Shown: positions 1 through 12,765 of the stretch, piece by piece
Layout of the letters: each line of letters begins with the position of its first letter
Position numbering within the stretch: the first letter of the stretch is position 1
From: Lolium rigidum
Taxonomy: Eukaryota > Streptophyta > Magnoliopsida > Poales > Poaceae
Direction: 5' to 3'
Assembly: GCF_022539505.1 (NCBI RefSeq)
Contig: NC_061510.1
Location: 223,594,043 to 223,658,042, forward strand
DNA length: 64,000 nt
Made by a program: the position numbers and the translations under genes
Notes under the pieces: generated by a model
Seen by the model: the letters and a program-made list of their open reading frames with translations, nothing else
What the model was told of the DNA's origin: nothing
Database searches by the model: none

Positions 1-715
1 AACTTGTTTAAGACGCGTTTGGCGGCCTACATTCAGGCTGGTGGGGAAATACCGTACCCAAATGCTTAAAATATTGCACCTTTTAGCAGGAAAACATTAG
101 GGCGTGTCTAACGCATGCGCTAGTGCAAAGGCGCTAGGAATTATTTCCTCGTCATTTGGCGGGTTGGAGAGGTGAATCCCAGCGGTAGGCCTAACATCGA
201 CGCAAAAGAAAGCAGGGGCGTGAAACTCTTTTCTCGTGTCCTAGCTAAAGCACCAGAGCCAACAGGAAGTCAGTCTGCCATTAGCAATTAGCGTTGCAAG
301 GAGAGAACTTGGAGGATTTTACAACCTTTTGACATTCATTTGTTCCCTATTAGCGTCATATAGCATATAGCATTGTATTGCCCATATACACCTCTCAACA
401 TTAAAAAAAAGGTGCCCATATACAGCATGTACTAATAATAGTGGCTGAAATGAAGCTAAAAATAAACAGACATCCACGGTTTACGAAGGATGGAAATACA
501 TAGTTCATCACCATCCTTTTTAAATTATAAAATTAGATTACTTTAATGTGGGCTACATACGCACTGAAATGAGTAAACAGACACACTGAAATGGGTTCAG
601 ATATATAAGATTCAGAAAAAAGGAAGAGCATCTTAAGATACGAAACAGGTTACTTGATTGTTCAAACATATTGTACAGAAAATATTATGTGCTCCAGAAA
701 GATTCATAGCTTAGT
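1..715. other. No gene recognised
   Basis: I see no coding signal, tRNA, LTR end or tandem array in this stretch. It is AT-rich intergenic sequence. It may hold the 3' flank of the minus-strand F-box-like pseudogene that lies to its right. Confidence 0.5.
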
Positions 716-1342
716 TTAGGGTTGCATCAACATGCATATATTTTTCAAACTAGGCTTAAACCACATTTTCGCTTGTCGGGAACTTCCCCAACCATCTTTT
801 GGAAGGGTGATAACTCTCATGAGCTCATTTTCCTCTTGCTGCAGGTTACAACGGCAAATATAATTAAATGATGATTCCCGAAATGCATAGTACGCCACGT
901 ACACATAATTTGACCTCATGAATGGAGTCAATGTTCCATCAGGAGCATTGCCTTCATTTATCTACAGGTTCATTGGATAATTCAGTCCAACGAAAAGGGA
1001 GTGTTGTCAAGGCTGTCAACTCGACTCCAATGGGATCAAATCAGGGATAGATGTTTCTCAAAAATGTGTATGACAGGGGCAGGACCGCAGGACACTCGCG
1101 CAGTATAAGGCCATTACCATCATGCAGAACATCTGCAGGCTCAAGGTTATCATTGTTACATATATACTGATCTTCATGGATGATCATCAAGCGCTTGCCA
1201 TCGGCTGATGGAGAAAAAATCTGCCAAATGGTTCCTCCATTGGTGATGGGATCACGAATGGTAGGGCAAGGTGTGCAACTGCATTGTAAATGGAGACAAA
1301 AAATAGTGTTTGAATGGCTCAGGAAGACAATAGTACCAGTAG
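716..1342 (-). pseudogene. Possible downstream exons of the F-box-like gene
   Basis: Two minus-strand open stretches lie downstream of the F-box/DUF295 pseudogene. The first is open from 1342, just after a ttgcag that could be a splice acceptor, to a stop at 1041-1043. The second is open from 961, just after a ctgtag, to a stop at 716-718 and contains the peptide GNAPDGTLTPF. Both are longer than expected by chance for such AT-rich DNA and lie on the right strand and side to be later exons. I do not recognise a domain in either, and I found no convincing donor sites joining them. They may be unrelated open frames. Confidence 0.25.
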
Positions 1343-1789
1343 CTGCAACTTCACATTTGTAGGATCAAATGGAGGATGCAGTCATTATACTTGTATAAAA
1401 ACTCAAAGAAATAAAATTGTTCCCATTTGAGATGCATGTCAATTACACTCATATTCATTGATGGTAGATACATGTCTCAACCTTATCTGATCCATGATTG
1501 TAATACTTTGAGTACATCGAATATTCAAATGAATTGAAAGTTTGCATGCATCAATTGATGTAGAGTCCAGGGTTAAGCTCCTTATTCATATAATGACAAG
1601 AGCATGTAGTAACTAATTCAGGAATGCATTCATATACTGAAATAATCTGGTTTGGGTTGACAGATTAGTGCATTACATATACTATTGTAATTCGCTTGTA
1701 GACATGGTTCAGTCAGGTTAGGATAATTAATGGTGCACAGTCATATGAAAAATGAAAAAAAAATCTTAATGAGCTATTAGTTAATTCAT
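1343..1789. other. No feature recognised between the pseudogene parts
   Basis: This AT-rich stretch has no open frame of note. If the flanking minus-strand pieces belong to one gene, it would be intron or decayed coding sequence. Confidence 0.4.
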
Positions 1790-2718
1790 TTACAATATAT
1801 CATGAATGGGCTTGATATTAACATGTATTGCGAAGTATATCATATGTATTGAAGAATTACTGGCATGTGATTGATCCCAGCAATATGTGGTGCTGGTCAA
1901 CCCATCCACCGCAACAATGAAGTTGTTGTGCTCGATGGAGTCACTGTAATCTACACACCCACTAACACTGTTGAAAAATCTCCACTCATGGCTACCATTA
2001 GCCAGGTAAGCGAGTCCACAATTGAATAGAGCGATGAGTTTGTAATCTGAGTAATGTCGAGCTTTTGTGGACACTTCGCAAATTACAATCTTCAACAAAA
2101 ACATGGCACGCATGTACATCATGTACCTTTAAGGAGGCATGGTGGTGAAGCCAAACCATTCATCCCGCAAAATGTTGTTAGTAGTCGACGATGGTAGGGA
2201 GATTTGTTGGTGCGTGTAGATGTTCGCGAGAACCGGTTCCCACCCATGTCCACGCCGGCGATCCAGTCGCCGTTCATGCCAACCCAGAATCTATTGTCCG
2301 TGAACGGCAGGATGGCTGTGCGCCGATGATGGTCGAGGGGCACCACGTGGTACACCGTGTGGTGCGCACTACTAGCATCATAGTGCCAATGGATAGAATC
2401 GGGCATCAGCAGGCAGGGTCCATCCCAATGGTGTAGATTCATGTTGTCGGCGACATGGCAGCACATCGTTTTGGAGCATGCGGCCAGCCGGACGTCGACT
2501 GTAACTTCCAGAAACTGGGCAATGAGATTGAAAAGCTCGGCGGGGATCTTCTCCAGTCGCCATACATCTGGTCGTCGCTCGATGTCGTCATGGAGCCGAG
2601 ATGGATTTAAGAGGGCGGATGCAAGTGTGTGTGATTGGAGTTTTGTAGTAGAAGTCGAGCGATGGGGGAGGAGCAGTGCTGCGGTTCTGCGGTGGGCTGA
2701 GGAGAGATAGCTATGCAA
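1790..2718 (-). pseudogene. F-box / DUF295-type protein pseudogene
   Basis: Family role: the F-box recruits substrates to SCF ubiquitin ligases, and the plant DUF295 domain forms a beta-propeller-like C-terminal half. The first open frame (2718 to 2119, 199 residues) contains an F-box at about residues 55-97, with IPAELFNLIAQFLEVTVDVR and a following CSKTM. DUF295-like patches follow, including FWVGMNGDWIAGVD. About 100 bases before its end, the frame that keeps resembling the family (ISLPSSTTNNILRDEWFGF) is a different one. That frame then meets a TAA just before 2125. The next frame (2122 to 1790) resumes DUF295-like sequence with KIVICEVSTKARHYSDYKL and GLAYL. At least one frameshift and one stop therefore break the gene. 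Its 5' flank ends about 150 bases upstream, where retroelement sequence starts near 2865. The family call is from motif memory only. Confidence 0.6.
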
Positions 2719-2864
2719 ATGGGAGATCTAGAGGATGAAAAAACTTGCTAGTAGTGGTTGGCGAGTGGAGAACGATGATGGAAGTGAAGAGTATGGAGAG
2801 GCAAGAACGGAAACGATGGAGGTGAAGAGTATCAGTGGATATGTCTTTGTGTCTATAAACAGTC
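2719..2864. other. 5' flank of the F-box pseudogene
   Basis: A short purine-rich non-coding stretch separates the pseudogene start from the retroelement breakpoint near 2865. I see no clear TATA box on the minus strand here. Confidence 0.35.
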
Positions 2865-4102
2865 AACTAAAGCCTCTATGATCATTTAGTTTTTGACTTG
2901 TAATATCACTTTATGCTTTGATTGATAATGTTTTGTCACTATGCATGATTATGGCCATTATTGCTCTCTTAGTTGGTCGCTCCCAGTATTTTGCTAGCCT
3001 CTGCTTGTACTGAGTATGAACTCTACTCGTGCATCCAACCACCAATAACTAAAGTTTTCCGATTGTGTCCACCATATCTACCTAGTAGCATTATTGTTAT
3101 TCCAAGTATATTCATCATGTTTTTATTTATCTTCCAAATTAAATTGTGGCATGAGAAAATTAGTCAGTAAAGCTCTCACGAACTTGATGGATCATTTACT
3201 TTCTTGCACTTAATAAACTTGATCATTATGACTATCTTATGAAGTTTATATGTTTGCAAATTGCGAGTTGGAAGTTAGCACAACCATTCTTTCATGGGGA
3301 ACGCTTTCAACATTGCACTTATTCATATTTAGTTGATGTCATGTTCTTTTGTTTATGGATGCCTAGTGGTGCGAAATAAAATGGAAACTTGTAAGTCCAT
3401 GGAGTTTGTATATGAGTTAGGGAAACGCCCGAGCCGCTAATCTAAGCCATGCATCATTCATGGTGGAAATTTACAGCGGACCATAGTGAGTATTCTATGA
3501 AGCATTTTCAATAAAAAGCTATACCCATAGTAAATAAAAAATTGTTGAGATGCTTATTGTCTGTTTGTCTTGTTATTTTGGCATGTGATTGCTCCTACAA
3601 GAGTACTTCCATATCATCGGGCAAGAGGTACCCCGTTGGCGTTTCTCGATGATACATGTATACTTCCGATGATAAGAACTTATTTGGAACCTAAGTTGAG
3701 TAGCATGAGGTTTAGGTACTCGTATTCAAGGGGCATGCAATTTTCAACTTGTGATTTGTCAAGCATATAGCTCATATTTGCCTCACATTAACTTTAACCA
3801 TTCAAGATGCTTATGATAAGGGCAATGAGAGCTCAAAGCTAATGAGTACCATACTTTTTAGAAGGTTTATAAAACTTGTTTATCTTTCTTACTTCGCAAA
3901 GAGTCTCTCTTTTACTATTATGTTGAGTCTTTGTTTTCTTCTTTATGCACCAATTAAGAGAGCATAGTTGTCATTCTTAGTGCAATGTGCATAGTCCCAA
4001 AATTATTATTGATTGATTCATAATTATGATAATGCTTGTTCTTAAATTACTTGTATCTAGTCACACTCTGAACTTTGAAGGTGTCCTAGCATTTATGTTT
4101 TG

Positions 4103-5701
4103 TGATACGTCTCCGACGTATCGATAATTTCTTATGTTCCATGCCATATTATTGATGATACCTACATGTTTTATGCACACTTTATGTCATATTCGTGCAT
4201 TTTCTGGAACTAACCTATTAACAAGATGCCGAAGTGCCGATTCGTCGTTTTCTGCTGTTTTTGGTTTCGTAAATCCTAGTAACGAAATATTCTCGGAATT
4301 GGACGAAATCAAAACCCGGGGTCCCATTTTGCCACGAACCTTCCGGAAGACCGAAGAGCATACGAAGTGGGGCCACGAGGTGGCCGGACCACAAGGCGGC
4401 GCGGCCAAGGGGGCCGCGCCGCCCTATGGTGTGGGCCCCTCGTCGGCCCTCCAACTCTGCCCTTCCGCCTACTTAAAGCCTCCGTCGCGAAACCCCCGAT
4501 GCGAAAAACCACGATACGGAAAACCTTACCGAGACGCCGCCGCCGCCAATCCCATCTCGGGGATTCTCGGAGATCTCCTCCGGCACCCTGCCGGAGAGGG
4601 GATTCATCTCCCGAAGGACTCTACACCGCCATGGTCGCCTCCGGAGTGATGAGTGAGTAGTTCACCGCTGGACTATGGGTCCATAGCAGTAGCTAGATGG
4701 TTGTCTTATCCTCATTGTGCTTCATTGTTGGATCTTGTGAGCTGCCTAACATGATCAAGATCATCTATCTGTAATACTCTATGTTGTGTTTGTCGGGATC
4801 CGATGGATAGAGAATACCATGTTATGTTAATTATCAAGTTATTACATATGTGTTGTTTATGATCTTGCATGCTCTCCGTTATTAGTAGAGGCTCTGGCCA
4901 AGTTTTTGCTCTTAACTCCAAGAGGGAGTATTTATGCTCGATAGTGGGTTCATGCCTGCATTGACACCGGGACGATGATGAGAAAGTTCTAAGGTTGTGT
5001 TGTGCTTGTTGCCACTAGGGATAAAACATTGGCGCTATGTCCGAGGATGTAGTTGTTGATTACATTACGCACCATACTTAATGCAATTGTACTGTTGCTT
5101 TGCAACTTAATACCGGAAGGGGTTCGGATGATAACCCGAATGTGGACTTTTTAGGCATAGATGCGGTTGGATGGCGGTCTATGTACTTTGTCGTAATGCC
5201 CAATTAAATCTCACTCGTACTTATCATGACATGTATGTGCATTGTTATGCCCTCTCTATTTGTCAATTGCCCGACCGTAATTTGTTCACCCAACATGCTT
5301 TTATCTTATGGGAGAGACACCTCTAGTGAACTGTGGACCCCGGTCCATTCTTTAATACTGAAATACAAATCTGCTGCAATACTTGTTTTTACTGTTTTCT
5401 CTGCAAACAATCATCTTCCACACAATACGGTTAATCCTTTGTTACAGCAAGCCGGTGAGATTGATAACCTCACTGTTTCGTTGGGGCAAAGTACTTTGGT
5501 TGTGTTGTGCAGGTTCCACGTTGGCGCCGGAATCTCTGGTGTTGCGCCGCACTACATCCCGCCGCCATCAACCTTCAACGTGCTTCTTGGCTCCTCCCGG
5601 TTCGATAAACCTTGGTTTCTTTCCGAGGGAAAACTTGCCGCTGTGCGCATCATACCTTCCTCTTGGGGTTCCCCAACGAACGTGTGAAATACACGCCATC
5701 A
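4103..5701 (+). repeat. 5' LTR of the nested element
   Basis: It begins tgatacgtctccgacgtatc, whose first 19 bases form a hairpin (gatacgtc/gacgtatc), and ends ...cacgccatca. It is 1599 bases, the same length as its partner at 9215-10813. The copies differ by scattered substitutions and by one-base indels that cluster at CTG/CAG sites. Confidence 0.93.
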
Positions 5702-5712
5702 AGCATATTTTC

Positions 5713-5730
5713 CGGCGCCGTTGCCGGGAG
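5713..5730 (+). promoter_or_regulatory. Primer binding site, tRNA-Asp type
   Basis: The sequence cggcgccgttgccgggag lies 11 bases after the 5' LTR. Apart from the first base and one G it matches the complement of the 3' end of plant tRNA-Asp (CCCCGGCAACGGCGCCA, from general knowledge). The sister element at 34062 has the intact version starting tggcgcc. Confidence 0.75.
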
Positions 5731-5965
5731 ATCAAGACACGCTGCAAGGGGAGTCTCCACTTCTCAATCTCTTTACTTTGTTTTTGTCTTGCTTAATTTT
5801 ATTTACTACTTTGTTTGCTGCACTAAATCAAAATACGAAAAAAAATTAGTTGCTAGTTTTACTTTATTTGCTATCTTGTTTGCTATATCAAAAACATAAA
5901 AAAATTAGTTACTTGTTTTACTTTACTTAATATCATGCGTGTTTTTATTTCACTAGTTAAGCATA

Positions 5966-6581
5966 ATGGAAAACAACAAAAATATGAGAGATCTTTATGA
6001 ACTTTATCTTGAATTAGGACATGATGTGTTTGAAGAGAGAATTAAAAAACCCATGGAACTTTATATGCATGCTAATGGGAATGTTATTACTATGGATGCT
6101 TTGAACACCATTGTTGCTAATGCTATGGAAAATTCTAAGCTTGGGGAAGCTGGCTCGATGAGCAGGATCTTTTAGTACCCCAAGCATTGAGGAGAAAATT
6201 TTCTTTTATGATTACAATATGCCTCCTATATATGATGATAGCCACTTTGTTGAATTTGCTCCCACTACAACTAATAAAATTGATTATGCTTACGTGGAGA
6301 GTAATAATTTTATGCATGAGACTCATGATAAGAATGCTTTATGTGATAGTTACATTGTTGAGTTTGCTCATGATGCTACTGAAAATTATTATGAGAGAGG
6401 AAAATATGGTTGTAGAAATTTTCATGTTACTAAAACACCTCTCTATATGCTGAAATTTTTGAAGCTACACTTGTTTTATCTTTCTACGCTTGTTGCATTA
6501 TGCTTCTTGAACTTGTTTATTTACAAGATTCCTCTTCATAGGAAGCATGTTAGACTTAAGTGTTTTGAATTTGCCTCTTGA
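5966..6581 (+). pseudogene. Broken retroelement ORF with C-terminal membrane segment
   Basis: Frame one (5966-6175) encodes 69 residues starting MENNKNMRDLYELYLELG and then stops. A different frame continues, and from 6219 to 6581 it encodes 120 residues with CDSYIVEFAHDATENYYERG. Next comes a strongly hydrophobic stretch (about KFLKLHLFYLSTLVALCF) followed by a basic patch (KIPLHRKHVRLK). The C-terminal part is clearly homologous to the C-terminus of the longer minus-strand ORF at 20807-22174, but the N-terminal part is not obviously so. I know of no assigned function. The hydrophobic helix suggests membrane insertion. Confidence 0.6.
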
Positions 6582-7257
6582 AGCTCTCTTTTGCTTCAAA
6601 TACTATTTCTTGCGAGTGCATCATCAAAACTGCTGAGCCCATCTTAATGGCTATAAAGAAAGAACTTCTTGGGAGATAACCCATGTGTTTTTACTACAGT
6701 ATTTTTGTTTTATATTTGAGTCTTGGAAGTTGTTTACTACTGTAGCAACCTCTCCTTATCTTAGTTTTATGTTTTGTTGTGCCAAGTAAAGTCTTTGATA
6801 GTAAAGTAAGTACTAGATTTGGATTACTGCGCAGTTCCAGATTTCTTTGCTGTCACGAATCTGGGTCTACCTCCCTGCAGGTAGCTCAGAAAATTAAGCC
6901 AATTTACGTGCATGATCCTCAGATATGTACGCAACTTTCATTCAATTTGGGCATTTTCATTTGAGCAAGTCTGGTGGCCTAATAAAATCCATCTTTACGG
7001 ACTGTTCTGTTTTGACAGATTCTGCCTTTTATTTCGCATTGCCTCTTTCGCTATGTTGGATGAATTTCTTTGATCCATTAATGTCCAGTAGCTTTATGCA
7101 ATGTCCAGAAGTGTTAAGAATGATTGTGTCACCTCTGAACATGTGAATTTTTATTGTGCACTAACCCTCTAATGAGTTGTTTCGAGTTTGGTGTGGAGGA
7201 AGTTTTCAAGGATCAAGAGAGGAGTATGATGCAATATGATCAAGGAGAGTGAAAGCT

Positions 7258-7344
7258 CTAAGCTTGGGGATGCCCCGGTGGTTCACCCCTGCATATTCTA
7301 AGAAGACTCAAGCGTCTAAGCTTGGGGATGCCCAAGGCATCCCC
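7258..7344 (+). repeat. Two interior PPT-like motifs and a GC hairpin
   Basis: The tract ctaagcttggggatgcc occurs at 7258-7274 and again at 7316-7332, and is the same tract as the real PPT at 9199-9214. The second copy is the left arm of a hairpin: ggggatgcc at 7324-7332 pairs with ggcatcccc at 7336-7344 around a 3-base loop. The arrangement recurs in the sister elements. Confidence 0.8.
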
Positions 7345-9198
7345 TTCTTCATCGACAACATTATCAGGTTCCTCCCCTGAAACTATATTTTTATTCGGCC
7401 ACATCTTATGTGCTTTGCTTGGAGCGTCTGTTTGTTTTTGTTTTTTGTTTTTGTTTGAATAAAATGGATCCTAGCATTCACTGTATGGGAGAGAGACACG
7501 CTCCGCTGTAGCATATGGACAAGTATGTCCTTAGGCTCTACTCATAGTATTCATGGCGAAGTTTCTTCTTCGTTAATTTGTTATATGGTTGGAATTGGAA
7601 AATGATACATGTAGTAATTGGTAAAATGTCTTGAATAATTTGATATTTGGCAATTGTTGTGCTCATGTTTAAGCTCTTGCATCATATACTTTGCACCCAT
7701 TAATGAAGAAATACATAGAGCTTGCTAAAATTTGGTTTGCATAATTGGTCTCTCTAAAGTCTAGATAATTTCTAGTATTGAGTTTTGAACAACAAGGAAG
7801 ACGGTGTATAGTCTTATAATGTTTACAATATGTCTTTTATGTGAGTTTTGCTGCACCGCTCATCCTTGTGTTTGTTTCAAATAACCTTGCGAGCCTAAAC
7901 CTTGTATCGAGAGGGAATACTTCTCATGCATCCAAAATACTTGAGCCAACCACTATGCCATTTGTGTCCACCATACCTACCTACTACATGGTATTTATCC
8001 GCCATTCCAAAGTAAATTGTTTGAGTGCTACCTTTAAAATTCCATCATTCACCTTTGCAATATATAGCTCATGGGACAAATAGCTTAAAAACTATTGTGG
8101 TATTGAATATGTACTTATGCACTTTATCTCTTATTAAGTTGCTTGTTGTGCGATAACATGCTTCGGGGACGCCATCAACTATTCTTTGTTGAATATCATG
8201 TGAGTTGCTATGCATGTCCGTCTTGTCCGAAGTAAGAGAGATCTACCACCTTTATGGTTGGAGCATGCATATTGTTAGAGAAGAACATTGGGCCGCTAAC
8301 TAAAGCCATGAATCATGGTGGAAGTTTCAGTTTTGGACATATATCCTCAATCTCATATGAGAATAATGATTGTTGCCACATGCTTATGCATTAAAGAGGA
8401 GTCCATTATCTGTTTTCCATGTTGTCCCGGTATGGATGTCTAAGTTGAGAATAATCAAAAGCGAGAAATCCAAAATGCGAGCTTTCTCCTTAGACCTTTG
8501 TACAGGCGGCATGGAGGTACCCCATTGTGACACTTGGTTAAAACATGTGCATTGCAAAGATCCGGTAGTCCAAGCTAATTAGGACAAGGTGCGGGCACTA
8601 TTAGTATACTATGCATGAGACTTGCAACTTGTAAGATATAATTTTCATAACTCATATGCTTTATTACTACCGTTGACAAAATTGTTTCATGTTTTCAAAA
8701 TAAAAGCTCGAGCACAAATATAGCAATCGATGCTTTCCTCTTTGAAGGACCATTCTTTTACCTTTTATGTTGAGTCAGTTCACCTATCTCTCTCCACCTC
8801 AAGAAGCAAACACTTGTGTGAACTGTGCATTGATTCCTACATACTTGCATATTGTACTTGTTATATTACTCTATGTTGACAATTATCTATGAGATATACA
8901 TGTTACAAGTTGAAAGCAACCGCTGAAACTTAATCTTCCTTTGTGTTGCTTCAATACCTTTACTTTGATTTATTGCTTTATGAGTTAACTCTTATGCAAG
9001 ACTTATTGGTGCTTGTCTTGAAGTACTATTCATGAAAAGTCTTTGCTTTATGATTCACTTGTTTACTCATGTCATTACCATTGTTTTGATCGCTGCATCC
9101 ACTACTTATGTTTACAAATAGTATGATCAAGGTTATGATGGCATGTCACTTCAGAAATTATCTTTGTTATCGTTTTACCTGCTCGGGACGAAGCAGAA

Positions 9199-9214
9199 CT
9201 AAGCTTGGGGATGC
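9199..9214 (+). promoter_or_regulatory. Polypurine tract of the nested element
   Basis: ctaagcttggggatgc lies directly before the 3' LTR at 9215. This is the expected position for plus-strand priming. Confidence 0.8.
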
Positions 9215-10813
9215 TGATACGTCTCCGACGTATCGATAATTTCTTATGTTCCATGCCATATTATTGATGATACCTACATGTTTTATGCACACTTTATGTC
9301 ATATTCGTGCATTTTCTGGAACTAACCGATTAACAAGATGCCGAAGTGCCGATTGCTTTGTTTTCTGCTGTTTTTGGTTTCGAAATCCTAGTAACGAAAT
9401 ATTCTCGGAATTGGACGAAATCAAAACCCGGGGGCCTATTTTGCCACGAACCTTCCAGAAGACCGAAGAGCATACGAAGTGGGGCCACGAGGTGGCCAGA
9501 CCACAAGGCGGCGCGGCCAAGGGGGGCCCGCGCCGCCCTATGGTGTGGGCCCCTCGTCAGCCCTCCGACTCTGCCCTTCCGCCTACTTAAAGCCTCCGTC
9601 GCGAAACCCCTGATGCGAAAAACCACGATACGGAAAACCTTACTGAGACGCCACCGCCGCCAATCCCATCTCGGGGGATTCTGGAGATCTCCTCCGGCAC
9701 CCTGCCGGAGAGGGTATTCATCTCCCGGAGGACTCTACACCGCCATGGTCGCCTCCGGAGTGATGAGTGAGTAGTTCACCGCTGGACTATGGGTCCATAG
9801 CAGTAGCTAGATGGTTGTCTTCTCCTCATTGTGCTTCATTGTTGGATCTTGTGAGCTGCCTAACATGATCAAGATCATCTATCTGTAATACTCTATGTTG
9901 TGTTTGTCGGGATCCGATGGATAGAGAATACCATGTTATGTTAATTATCAAGTTATTACATATGTGTTGTTTATGATCTTGCATGCTCTCCGTTATTAGT
10001 AGAGGATCTGGCCAAGTTTTTGCTCTTAACTCCAAGAGGGAGTATTTATGCTCGATAGTGGGTTCATGCCTGCATTGACACCTGGGACAGTGACCGAAAG
10101 TTCTAAGGTTGTGTTGTGCTGTTGCCACTAGGGATAAAACATTGGCGCTATGTCCGAGGATGTAGTTGTTGATTACATTACGCACCATACTTAATGCAAT
10201 TGTCTGTTGCTTTGCAACTTAATACTGGAAGGGGTTCGGATGATAACTTTGAAGGTGGACTTTTTAGGCATAGATGCAGTTGGATGGCGGTCTATGTACT
10301 TTGTCGTAATGCCCAATTAAATCTCACTTGTACTTATCATGACATGTATGTGCATTGTTATGCCCTCTCTATTTGTCAATTGCCTGACTGTAATTTGTTC
10401 ACCCAACATGCTTTTATCTTATGGGAGAGACACCTCTAGTGAACTGTGGACCCCGGTCCATTCTTTAATACTTAAAATACAAATCTCTCGCAATACTTGT
10501 TTTTACTTGTTTTCTCTGCAAACAATCATCTTCCACACAATACGTCCTTTGTTACAGCAAGCCGGTGAGATTGAGAACCTCACTCGTTTCGTTGGGGCAA
10601 AGTACTTTGGTTATGTTGTGCGAGGTTCCACGTTGGCGCCGGAATCTCCGGTGTTGCGCCGCACTACATCCCGCCGCCATCAACCTTCAACGTGCTTCTT
10701 GGCTCCTCCTGGTTCGATAAACCTTGGTTTCTTTCTGAGGGAAAACTTGCTGTTGTGCGCATCATACCTTCCCCTTGGGGTTCCCCAACGAACGTGTGAA
10801 ATACACGCCATCA
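9215..10813 (+). repeat. 3' LTR of the nested element
   Basis: It starts tgatacgtctccgacgtatc directly after the PPT and ends ...cacgccatca at 10813, followed by the TSD ttttg. Small open frames inside it (for example 9346-9774) are chance frames in a GC-rich LTR segment. Confidence 0.93.
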
Positions 10814-11124
10814 TTTTGCTACTTCATAAACGACATGTTGAGTACCACTTTGTTGTGTTTACTCTACGCTCATAAACAAACAATTGCTTTCAATGCAGTA
10901 TTATTCATGATCTTTTGTTTGAGTTACTCTTCATGTCATAACATAGTTGCTATGTTCTATTGTTAGAATTATATGTATCATGCCTATGTTTAGAGTACTT
11001 TGATCCCATCTCACAATGCTTTACAATGCTTGATCAAGATTGTGTTGGATTCATGTCAGCTCAAAAATTATTTTGTTATCACTTACCTACTCGAGGACGA
11101 GCAGGAGTTAAGCTTGGGGATGCT

Positions 11125-12755
11125 TGATACGTCCCAAACGTATCTATAATTTTTGGTGCTCCATGCTTGTTTTACACCAATTTATATATGCTTTGCTCAT
11201 ACTTCGTTGCACTTTTATACATTTTCCTTCACTAACCTATTAACAAGATGCCACAGTGCCAGTTCCATGTTTTCTGCTGTTTTGTATTTCGGAAAAGTTG
11301 TACAGGAAATATTCTCGGAATTGGACGAAACAAAAGCCGAAGTCAATATTTTTCCGTAACGAAGACAGAGTCTAGAGGGGAGCCAAAGTGGGGCAGCAGG
11401 GCGGCCACGCCATCCCTAGGCGCAGCCTAGCCCTGGCCCACGCCTAGGGGTGGTGTGGGCCACCCTGGCCTCCACCAACAATGCCCCTCCGCCTATTTAT
11501 TCACGATCTCGACAAAACCCTGAATACCCAAGACTCCATCCATGAAAAGTTCTGTCGTGGCCGCCATTGCAGACCCTAGCTCGGGAGTGTTCTAAAACTC
11601 TTCCCGACACATCGCCGGAGGCATCTACATCCCCATGCCCTCCTCCGAAGTGATGCGTGAGTAGTTCATCCCTAGACTATGGGTCTGTAGCAGTAGCTAG
11701 ATGGTTGTCTTCTCCAATTTGTTCCTCATGTTTAGATCTTGTGAGCTTCCCTACATGATCAAGATTATCTTTATGTAATGCTACATGTTGTGTTTGCTGG
11801 GATCCGATGAATATATATTGTATACTATGTTGAGATCGGTTATATATTATTGTCATGTTATTTGTGATCTTGCATGCTCTCCGTTGCTAGTAGATACTCT
11901 GGCCAAGTAGATGCTTGTGACTCCGAGAGCGGGTATTTATGCTCGATAGAGGTTCATGCATCTAGTTTTATGGGAGAGTGACAATAACTTCTAAGATTGT
12001 AGATGTGTTGTTGCTACTAGGGAGAAAACAGCAATGTTTTATCCAAGGGTAATTCTATTGTTTACTTTACACACATTGCTTAATGTGATAATCTGTTGCT
12101 TGCAACTTAATACTAGAAGGGGTTCGGACAATAACCGGAAGGTGGATTCTTAGTCATAGACGTAGTTGGATTACGGTCTATGTATTATGTTGTAATGCCC
12201 AAACGAATCTCATAGTAATCATCTTGTCATGTATGGTCGATATTCTGTCAATTGCCCAGCTGTAATTTGTTCACCCAGCATGTTATTTATCTTTATGGAG
12301 AGACACCTCTAGTGAACTGTGGACCCCGGTCCTTTCCTTTACACTAATAAATTCAACCACTTCAATCCTGCTCTGTTTACCTACTGCAAACTCTATTCTC
12401 TTTAATTACTGCAAACATCTTTTTCCACTCGATACGTTTATCCTTTGTGTTCAGCAAACTGGTGAGATTGACAACCTCACTATAAGTTGGGGCAAAGTAT
12501 TTTGGTTGTGTTGTGTGCAGGTTCCACGTTGTTGCTGACACCGGTAGTGCGCCCTGCCAATAGTTATCTAGCAACACCTTCGGAAGTCACACCTTTCTCC
12601 TACTGGCCGATTAAACCTTAGTTTCGTTACTGAGGGAAAACTTGATGTTGTACTCATCACACCTTCCTCTTGGGGTTCCCAACAACTGCCAGCACTGTTG
12701 TGCTCATCATACCTTCCTCTTGGGGTTTCCCAACTACGTGCTCTGCACAATATCA
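11125..12755 (+). repeat. Middle LTR of the outer array
   Basis: This LTR of 1631 bases runs from tgatacgtcccaaacgtatc to ...gcacaatatca. It has a PPT on its left (agcttggggatgct, ending 11124) and a PBS on its right. It is therefore shared by two internal regions. A short stretch near its end (tcatcacaccttcctcttgg, then tcatcataccttcctcttgg) is tandemly duplicated at about 12652-12723. Confidence 0.88.
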
Positions 12756-12765
12756 AGCTCTTTTC

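Larger units (their letters stand above)
4103..10813 (+). mobile_element. Complete nested LTR retrotransposon, 6.7 kb
   Basis: A complete element is inserted in the outer array. The target-site duplication ttttg is present at 4098-4102 and 10814-10818. The two LTRs are both 1599 bases and run TG...CA. The outer internal sequence resumes directly after the duplication. The internal region (5702-9214) has a PBS for tRNA-Asp, a broken ORF of the membrane-protein type, two PPT-like motifs and a terminal PPT. There is no gag-pol, so the element is non-autonomous. LTR structure is of the Sabrina/WHAM kind (name from memory, unverified). Confidence 0.93.

Noticed and set aside
9346..9774. 142-residue frame in the LTR, with similar ones at 39285 and 51139
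   Set aside because: Frame and start are not kept between LTR copies, and the segment is the promoter/leader part of the LTR.
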